DNA from: Alphaproteobacteria bacterium UBA6189
Lineage (GTDB): Bacteria; Pseudomonadota; Alphaproteobacteria; Rickettsiales; UBA3002
DNA length: 5,394 nt
Direction: 5' to 3'
NCBI GenBank assembly: GCA_002422745.1
Contig: DITH01000122.1
Location: 346 to 5,739, forward strand
Part shown: piece after piece, positions 1-3,718 of the stretch
Layout: every line of letters begins with the position of its first letter
How positions within the stretch are numbered: the stretch's first letter is position 1
The notes under the pieces: generated by a model
Databases searched by the model: none
Told to the model about the DNA's origin: nothing
Seen by the model: only the letters and a program-made list of their open reading frames with translations
Translations under genes and position numbers: made by a program

Positions 1-164
1 GCGGCGCGCAGATGAGCGAGCTGCATTGCAATTTCATGATTAATACGGGAAATGCGACGGCGGCGGATTTGGAAGCGCTTGGCGAGGAAGTGCGCGCCAG
101 GGTGAAGGCGCAGAGCGGCGTGGAACTGCAGTGGGAAATTAAGCGGATTGGCGTGTTTCGGTGA
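1..164 (+). CDS. murB: UDP-N-acetylenolpyruvoylglucosamine reductase (MurB), C-terminal fragment
   Basis: The reading frame enters from the left edge (first whole codon at 3) and stops at TGA 162-164, giving the last 53 residues. They begin [20 protein letters not shown] and end [10 protein letters not shown]. This matches the C-terminal domain of MurB, whose members carry a G-A-x-x-S-x-x-H-x-N-F-x-x-N-x-x-x-A-x-A-x-D pattern followed by GVEL-x-x-E near the end. MurB is a cytoplasmic FAD enzyme that uses NADPH to reduce UDP-GlcNAc-enolpyruvate to UDP-MurNAc, the second committed step of peptidoglycan precursor synthesis. The Glu in WEIK probably corresponds to the conserved C-terminal catalytic acid of the family; that is inferred by motif position, not by alignment. 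The FAD-binding part lies upstream of the window. The next gene, ddl, starts about 240 bases later on the same strand, a wider gap than usual in this cluster. Confidence 0.93.
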   Translation, partial: GAQMSELHCNFMINTGNATAADLEALGEEVRARVKAQSGVELQWEIKRIGVFR

Positions 165-192
165 AATCGGGCGGCCTACGTCGTCGCGCTGC

Positions 193-215
193 GTGCTCAT
201 TCGTTCATGGAGCGC
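193..215. repeat. imperfect hairpin in murB-ddl spacer
   Basis: GTGCTCAT at 193-200 pairs with ATGGAGCGC at 207-215, with one bulged G at 209, one T-G pair and a 6-base loop TCGTTC. A direct repeat GCGCTGCG lies at 186-193 and again at 212-219, partly inside the stem. No T-run follows, so it does not look like an intrinsic terminator. It could be part of a dispersed intergenic palindromic repeat. Confidence 0.4.
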
Positions 216-257
216 TGCGACACTCCCTCACTGTGCGCGTGGTGCTTCTAGCATTCC

Positions 258-293
258 ACCCCATTTGCCCGAAACTGACCCCTTGCATGGGGT
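258..293. repeat. inverted repeat ACCCCAT/ATGGGGT in murB-ddl spacer
   Basis: ACCCCAT at 258-264 is exactly complementary to ATGGGGT at 287-293 with 22 bases between them. A second ACCCC at 278-282 can pair with the same GGGGT across a 6-base loop, so two alternative hairpins are possible. Neither is followed by a T-tract. The function is unknown; the arrangement resembles the ends of small palindromic intergenic elements. Confidence 0.45.
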
Positions 294-357
294 AGGCGCT
301 TGCGGTACGTTTCCCGTAACAACAAATCCAAAAACCATCGGCAAGAATCAAACTTTT

Positions 358-385
358 GTTGCGCAGCGGGGGCAACCCAGTTGCG
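358..385. repeat. alternative stem arms GTTGC-GCAAC-GTTGC before ddl
   Basis: GTTGCG occurs at 358-363 and again at 380-385, and GCAAC at 372-376 lies between them. The middle arm can pair with the first GTTGC (9-base loop) or the second (3-base loop, CCA), but not both. The set ends about 12 bases before the ddl Shine-Dalgarno sequence. Stems are only 5 bp, so this is weak evidence for a leader structure. Confidence 0.3.
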
Positions 386-396
386 ACGCGACATTC

Positions 397-402
397 GAAA
401 GG
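397..402 (+). promoter_or_regulatory. ddl ribosome binding site
   Basis: GAAAGG at 397-402 is the only purine-rich Shine-Dalgarno-like run near the ddl start. Three in-frame ATG codons follow, at 403, 409 and 415. The site touches the first, sits 6 bases from the second and 12 from the third. Spacing favours ATG 409. Confidence 0.6.
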
Positions 403-408
403 ATGCGC

Positions 409-1314
409 ATGCCGATGCATGTTGCCGTATTAATGGGCGGGTTTTCCGCCGAGCGTGATGTATCGCTAACGTCGGGCGCGGCCTGTGCCGCGGCGTGCCG
501 GGCGCTGGGCCATACGGTGACGGAAATCGATGTGGGCCTTGATGTGGTGGAGCGCCTGAAAGCCGCGAAACCGGATGTCGCCTTCAATGCGCTGCATGGT
601 ACGTTCGGCGAGGACGGGCGTATGCAGGGCATTTTAGAATTGCTCAAGATTCCCTATACCCATTCGGGCGTGCTGGCCTCGGCGTTGGCGATGGATAAGC
701 CGATGGCGAAGAAAATTTTTGCTGCCGCCGGATTGCGGGTGGCGACAAGCCGTACCGTCAACCGCGACGACGTGATTGCCGGTGACGTGATGCCCCGCCC
801 GTATGTGGTGAAACCCGCCAATGAGGGGTCGAGTGTCGGAGTAAAGCTGATGTTCGCGGGGGATAATTATTCTTTCACCCGCGAAAACTGGCCCTACGGC
901 AAAACCGTGATGGTGGAGCAATATATTCCCGGGCGCGAGCTCACCTGCGCGGTGCTCGACGGCGTGGCGCTGGGCGTGACAGAAATTGTGATTCCCAGCG
1001 GATTTTACGATTACGAGAATAAATACACGGCGGGGAAATCGCACCATATCTGCCCGGCGGACATTCCGCAGCCGATCTACGACGAAGCCATGGCGATGGC
1101 CGTGAAAGCACACGAAGCGCTCGGTTGCCGGGGCATGAGCCGTTCGGATTTCCGCTGGGATGAGAAGGGCGATGGTAATCTCTATATTCTTGAGACCAAT
1201 ACCCAGCCGGGGATGACCCCCTTGTCGCTAAGCCCCGAGCTGGCGGCGTATGCAGGCATCGATTTCAACCGGCTGGTGCAAACGTTGTTGGATGGAGCAT
1301 CACTCGATGGCTAA
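409..1314 (+). CDS. ddl: D-alanine--D-alanine ligase
   Basis: This cytoplasmic ATP-grasp enzyme joins two D-alanines into the dipeptide that MurF adds to the peptidoglycan stem. From ATG 409 it has 301 residues, close to the usual ~306. The N-terminal domain shows HVAVLMGGFSAERDVSL, with Glu15 matching the first-D-Ala-binding Glu15 of E. coli DdlB, and HGTFGEDGRMQG at 63-74. The central domain has VKPANEGSSVG (134-144), with Lys135 for ATP and Ser141 matching Ser150. FYDYENKY at 199-206 ends in Tyr206, the equivalent of Tyr216 that marks D-Ala-D-Ala rather than D-Ala-D-Lac ligases. Arg245 and Asp247 (SRSD), and Glu262 and Asn264 (LETNTQPGMT), are the C-terminal catalytic and Mg2+ residues. 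ATG 409 is chosen by its spacing from GAAAGG; 403 and 415 are possible and change only two residues either way. The stop overlaps the ftsQ start by 8 bases (ATGGCTAA), suggesting translational coupling. Confidence 0.96.
   Translation: MPMHVAVLMGGFSAERDVSLTSGAACAAACRALGHTVTEIDVGLDVVERLKAAKPDVAFNALHGTFGEDGRMQGILELLKIPYTHSGVLASALAMDKPMAKKIFAAAGLRVATSRTVNRDDVIAGDVMPRPYVVKPANEGSSVGVKLMFAGDNYSFTRENWPYGKTVMVEQYIPGRELTCAVLDGVALGVTEIVIPSGFYDYENKYTAGKSHHICPADIPQPIYDEAMAMAVKAHEALGCRGMSRSDFRWDEKGDGNLYILETNTQPGMTPLSLSPELAAYAGIDFNRLVQTLLDGASLDG
1294..1297 (+). promoter_or_regulatory. ftsQ ribosome binding site
   Basis: GGAG at 1294-1297 lies inside the end of ddl, 9 bases before ATG 1307. It supports 1307 over the in-frame ATG at 1292, which the GGAG itself overlaps and cannot serve. 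Confidence 0.65.
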
Positions 1315-2185
1315 ACGTTCACGCGTTCGGGTAAAAGGAGCCTCGCGCGCCCAGCAGGCAGCGGAATTCAGCCGCAAGAAAGCCAAGCTGCGCTGGCGGC
1401 AATGGAAGCGGCGTGTCGGCGCGGCGGGGCTAATCGCCGGGGCGGCTTACCTGGGCATCGGTGGCTGGTGGCTGCATCATACCGGCGGGCTGGAGCGTGC
1501 CGAGCAGATGGCTAGCGGCGCGTTTTGGAACATGACAGCCAATGCCGGGTTCGAGCTGAAGCAGGTATATCTGAGCGGGCGCACGCATGCCGATAGCAGC
1601 GTGGTGAAGGCGGCGCTCGATGTGCATGCCGGCGTACCGATTCTCAGCCTCGATCTGGCGGCGATCCAGCAGCGGCTGGAAGCGATTCCTGAAGTGAAAG
1701 GCGCGGTCGTGGTGCGCGAACTGCCCGCCAAGCTGCATGTGGCGCTGAGCGAGCGGATGCCGGTGGCGCTGTGGCAGCGTGGCGGCGGCCATGTGCTGAT
1801 CGATGCTGACGGCATGGTGCTCAGCCGCGAGAAATACCGCGATGTCGGCAGCTTGCCGGTGATTGTCGGCGAAGATGCGCCTAAGCATGTGCAGCAATTT
1901 GCCGACCTGCTTGATAAAGTACCCTCCTTGCGGCAGGAAGTACTGGCAGCGGTACGGATCGGCGAGCGGCGCTGGAACGTGCAACTGAAACGCGGCCTCA
2001 CGGTGATGCTGCCGGAGCGCGAACCGGAAGCCGCCTGGCAGCGTTTCGCAACGCTGGTGCAGGAAGAGGCGTTGTTTGCCAAGGCCATTCGCAGCGTGGA
2101 TATGCGGATGGAAGACCGGGTGTTTTTAATGCCGCAGGAACAACATAAGTCGCCGATCACTTTAACCACGGCGCGGGATACGTAG
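1307..2185 (+). CDS. ftsQ: Cell division protein FtsQ
   Basis: FtsQ is a bitopic inner-membrane protein of the divisome that, with FtsL and FtsB, connects the cytoplasmic FtsZ/FtsA ring to septal wall synthesis by FtsW and FtsI. The 292 residues show the expected order. A very basic cytoplasmic tail (1-36, many Lys/Arg) is followed by one hydrophobic segment (about 37-57, VGAAGLIAGAAYLGIGGWWL). A periplasmic POTRA domain (about 83-151) contains the typical V-x-L-S-G, V-P-I-L-S-L-D-L, R-L-E-x-I-P-x-V and R-E-L-P-A-K-L-x-V-x-L-x-E-R pattern. The FtsQ/DivIB beta domain (about 152-275) starts PVALWQRGGGHVLIDADGMVLS. The start at 1307 is set by the GGAG at 1294-1297 and gives a normal short basic tail. 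The gene overlaps ddl by 8 bases, and its TAG stop is part of the ftsA Shine-Dalgarno sequence. The last ~15 residues after VFLMPQ look like a disordered tail. Confidence 0.95.
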   Translation: MAKRSRVRVKGASRAQQAAEFSRKKAKLRWRQWKRRVGAAGLIAGAAYLGIGGWWLHHTGGLERAEQMASGAFWNMTANAGFELKQVYLSGRTHADSSVVKAALDVHAGVPILSLDLAAIQQRLEAIPEVKGAVVVRELPAKLHVALSERMPVALWQRGGGHVLIDADGMVLSREKYRDVGSLPVIVGEDAPKHVQQFADLLDKVPSLRQEVLAAVRIGERRWNVQLKRGLTVMLPEREPEAAWQRFATLVQEEALFAKAIRSVDMRMEDRVFLMPQEQHKSPITLTTARDT

Positions 2186-2188
2186 GAG
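2184..2188 (+). promoter_or_regulatory. ftsA ribosome binding site with long spacer
   Basis: AGGAG at 2184-2188 shares its first two bases with the ftsQ stop TAG (2183-2185), so termination of ftsQ places ribosomes on the ftsA site. The spacer to ATG 2201 is 12 bases, longer than the optimal 5-9, which may lower ftsA initiation. No nearer in-frame start codon is present between the site and 2201. Confidence 0.6.
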
Positions 2189-2200
2189 TAAAGATTTCAT

Positions 2201-3457
2201 ATGCGCGAGCGCAACCACCATCATCGTAGCGGCACGATCGCCGCGCTCGATATCGGCACCACGAAGATTGCCTGTCTGATCGCCAAGCCGACGGATGATG
2301 GGGTGCTGACGGTAACCGGCATCGGTCACCAATTAAGTCGCGGTATCAAATCGGGCGTGATTACCGACATCAACGAGGCGGGCACCAGCGTCACGGCAGC
2401 GGTCCATGCAGCCGAGCAAATGGCGGGCGAGACGATTGAAGATATTATCGTGACGGTCAACGGCACCAGCCTGAAATCGCGCAATGTATCGGTCGAGCTC
2501 GATGTGCTGGCCGACGGGGTGAGTGACCAGGATATTGCCGATATTATTCACGAAGGCTGCGCGTCGCTTGAGTCGCCCGACACCAGCATCATTCATTGCT
2601 TCCCGGCCCATTACCAGCTCGACGGGTCGCGCGGGCTGCGCGATCCGCGCGGCATGATCGGTAAGAAGCTGGGCGCCGAACTGCAGATTATCACCGCGCG
2701 CGAGCAATATATCCGCAACCTGTCGCAATGTATTGCGCGGGCGCATCTCAACGTGTCGGAATTCGTGATGGCGAGCCATGCCAGCGCGATGAGCGTGCTG
2801 GAGGAAGACGAGATGAATCTCGGCGTAACGCTGATCGATATGGGCGGCGGGGTGACGAGTTTTACGGTCTATGTAGGCGGTCGCAATGTGTATTCCGACG
2901 CGATTCCTGTGGGCGGCAACCATGTGACCAGCGATATCGCGCAGGGGCTGTCGACCAGCCTGCACCATGCCGAACGGCTGAAGACATTGCATGGCAGCGC
3001 CGTTAATTCGGTGAAGGACGCCGAAGTGATGATCGACGTGCCGCAGCTGGGCGAGCGCGAGGAGGAAGACGAGCCGACGACGATGCCGCGCGCCATGTTG
3101 GTCGGGGTGATTCGCCCGCGCATGGAAGAGATTTTTGAATTGATTCGCGGTAAGCTGGAAGCGGCGGGCATGGATAAAGTTGCCGGCCGCCGCTGCGTGC
3201 TGACCGGTGGCGCCAGCCAAATGCTGGGGGTCGGTGATTTGGCCGCCAAAATGCTCGGTAAACAGGTGCGTAAGGGCAAGCCTGTTCCGCTTCCGGGGTT
3301 GGCCGAAGCGGTAAGCGGCCCGGCCTTCAGCGCCGTGATTGGCATGCTGCGCTACCACGAGATGCGGCCGTGGGAAGAAGAAATTTTAAGCGCCGAAAAA
3401 TCCCGTCGGCGCTTTTTACCAGAGCGGATTGTGAACTGGTTCCGCGAGAATTTTTAA
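2201..3457 (+). CDS. ftsA: Cell division protein FtsA
   Basis: FtsA is an actin-family ATPase that binds the FtsZ C-terminal peptide, anchors the Z-ring to the inner membrane and recruits later divisome proteins. The 418 residues match the usual 410-440. Visible motifs are the phosphate-1 loop ALDIGTTKIACLI (15-27) and the FtsA-specific SHS2/1C domain (about 83-165, starting IIVTVNGTSLKSRNVSVEL). A second phosphate loop LIDMGGGVTSFTVY (211-224) and the adenosine motif VLTGGASQ (333-340) follow. The last 18 residues (SRRRFLPERIVNWFRENF) form a basic amphipathic helix, the membrane-targeting sequence of the family. An acidic run (REEEDE, about 286-291) lies in a loop of the second half. The N-terminus carries a small His/Arg-rich stretch (RERNHHHR) before the actin fold. 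ATG 2201 is the only sensible start and sits 15 bases after ftsQ. A 261-base gap separates it from ftsZ. Confidence 0.97.
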   Translation: MRERNHHHRSGTIAALDIGTTKIACLIAKPTDDGVLTVTGIGHQLSRGIKSGVITDINEAGTSVTAAVHAAEQMAGETIEDIIVTVNGTSLKSRNVSVELDVLADGVSDQDIADIIHEGCASLESPDTSIIHCFPAHYQLDGSRGLRDPRGMIGKKLGAELQIITAREQYIRNLSQCIARAHLNVSEFVMASHASAMSVLEEDEMNLGVTLIDMGGGVTSFTVYVGGRNVYSDAIPVGGNHVTSDIAQGLSTSLHHAERLKTLHGSAVNSVKDAEVMIDVPQLGEREEEDEPTTMPRAMLVGVIRPRMEEIFELIRGKLEAAGMDKVAGRRCVLTGGASQMLGVGDLAAKMLGKQVRKGKPVPLPGLAEAVSGPAFSAVIGMLRYHEMRPWEEEILSAEKSRRRFLPERIVNWFRENF

Positions 3458-3483
3458 CGGTACTTCGCACTACTCGCGGTGCG
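3442..3483. repeat. inverted repeats spanning the ftsA stop
   Basis: CCGCGAG at 3442-3448, inside the last ftsA codons, is exactly complementary to CTCGCGG at 3473-3479, with a 24-base loop that contains the stop codon. A competing smaller stem pairs CGCAC at 3466-3470 with GTGCG at 3479-3483. Neither is followed by a T-run on the plus strand, so a strong intrinsic terminator is unlikely. The structure could protect the 3' end of an ftsQA transcript or weakly attenuate read-through into ftsZ. Confidence 0.4.
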
Positions 3484-3517
3484 GCGCGCCGAAGGTGGCT
3501 ATATTCGCGATCGTGAA
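3482..3517. repeat. two adjacent palindromes upstream of the ftsZ promoter
   Basis: CGGCGCGCCG at 3482-3491 is a perfect 10-base palindrome. TTCGCGATCGTGAA at 3504-3517 is a 14-base palindrome with a single mismatched pair (G/T). Their centres are 24 bases apart, a little over two helical turns. They lie about 45-80 bases upstream of the candidate ftsZ -35 box, a position where activators or repressors can bind. No specific regulator is recognised. Confidence 0.35.
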
Positions 3518-3560
3518 GGGTATCGCCGCATTAAAAATAACTCACAGCCCTAACATTCAC

Positions 3561-3589
3561 TTTACAGGCGCGGGGACGCTACCTATAGT
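3561..3589 (+). promoter_or_regulatory. candidate sigma-70 promoter for ftsZ
   Basis: TTTACA at 3561-3566 and TATAGT at 3584-3589 each match five of six bases of the sigma-70 consensus (TTGACA, TATAAT), and the spacer is exactly 17 bases. Transcription would start near 3596 and give ftsZ a leader of about 120 nt. No TTAA-N7-TTAA CtrA box is seen around it. This is the best -35/-10 pair I could find in either intergenic region. A dedicated ftsZ promoter in this gap is known from other alphaproteobacteria such as Caulobacter. Confidence 0.65.
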
Positions 3590-3599
3590 TGGTGCCAAC
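3588..3599. promoter_or_regulatory. inverted repeat over the predicted ftsZ start site
   Basis: GTTGG at 3588-3592 and CCAAC at 3595-3599 form a 12-base inverted repeat with a 2-base centre. It overlaps the last two bases of the -10 box and the predicted start point near 3596, a classic place for a repressor site. No known regulator consensus is recognised, and a 5-base half-site can arise by chance. Confidence 0.35.
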
Positions 3600-3643
3600 A
3601 ATACGCCGCGCATGGTTTAGTACCCACGCGCAGGCCAACAATA
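3594..3643. repeat. direct repeat GCCAACAATA, two copies in the ftsZ leader
   Basis: GCCAACAATA occurs at 3594-3603 and again at 3634-3643, start to start 40 bases, about four helical turns. The first copy shares CCAAC with the inverted repeat at the predicted start site. The second lies in the leader. The pair could be a double binding site for a DNA- or RNA-binding protein. Confidence 0.4.
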
Positions 3644-3652
3644 AAACACTAC

Positions 3653-3669
3653 CTGATCGTCACTGATCG
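3653..3669. repeat. tandem CTGATCG, 10-base period
   Basis: CTGATCG at 3653-3659 is repeated at 3663-3669 with a period of 10 bases, about one helical turn. It sits in the ftsZ leader, just upstream of the hairpin that pairs with the ribosome binding site. The function is unknown, and a short repeat like this could be chance. Confidence 0.3.
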
Positions 3670-3673
3670 CCCC

Positions 3674-3718
3674 GGCAAGAAACCTGACATTAATGACGCA
3701 CGCGCGCGAGGTTCTGCC
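3674..3718 (+). promoter_or_regulatory. predicted hairpin occluding the ftsZ ribosome binding site
   Basis: GGCAAGAAACCT at 3674-3685 can pair with AGGTTCTGCC at 3709-3718, giving 10 base pairs (six G-C) with two single bulged A residues at 3677 and 3680. The loop is 23 bases. The 3' arm contains AGG of the Shine-Dalgarno sequence GAGG (3708-3711) and ends at the base before ATG 3719, so the folded form should block initiation. The loop holds the palindrome CATTAATG (3688-3695) and a start codon for a 9-codon frame that ends at ftsZ. This is read by eye; no folding energy was calculated. Confidence 0.45.

Larger units (their letters stand above)
165..408. other. murB-ddl non-coding spacer
   Basis: No reading frame here resembles a protein. 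The ddl frame stays open upstream to about 148, but the translation from 148 to 402 (Cys/Ser/Pro rich) has no resemblance to Ddl and would overlap murB. The spacer holds several inverted repeats (193-215, 258-293, 358-384), a direct repeat GCGCTGCG at 186-193 and 212-219, and the ddl ribosome binding site at its end. I see no convincing -35/-10 pair and no hairpin followed by a T-run, so murB transcription may continue into ddl. The base composition of 165-300 differs in feel from the flanking codons, which is compatible with an inserted intergenic repeat. Confidence 0.7.

Noticed and set aside
345..349. GAATC methylation site (CcrM GANTC) before ddl
   Set aside because: Single site. GANTC pentamers are frequent across the coding sequences of this window, so no regulatory signal stands out.
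148..408. N-terminal extension of ddl to an upstream start near 148
   Set aside because: It overlaps murB, has no Ddl-like sequence before MPMHVAVLMGG, and ignores the GAAAGG site. The resulting protein would be far longer than the family.
2201..2230. His-rich N-terminus of FtsA as a metal-binding site
   Set aside because: Only three adjacent His residues in a short variable tail before the actin fold; too little to support a function.
2333..3358. Long antisense reading frame opposite ftsA
   Set aside because: It is a by-product of codon bias in the GC-rich ftsA gene. The translation is His/Arg/Ala rich with no domain, and the plus strand is clearly FtsA. The same applies to the antisense frames opposite ddl, ftsQ and ftsZ.
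3442..3483. Intrinsic terminator after ftsA
   Set aside because: The stem has a 24-base loop and no following T-run, so it does not meet the usual pattern. I kept it only as an inverted repeat.
3513..3620. 35-codon GTG frame in the ftsA-ftsZ gap
   Set aside because: No ribosome binding site, no recognisable protein character, and it runs through the ftsZ promoter and repeats.
3458..3718. CtrA binding site controlling ftsZ
   Set aside because: TTAA half-sites occur at 3531 and 3690, but none has a partner 7 bases away, so the TTAA-N7-TTAA pattern is absent.
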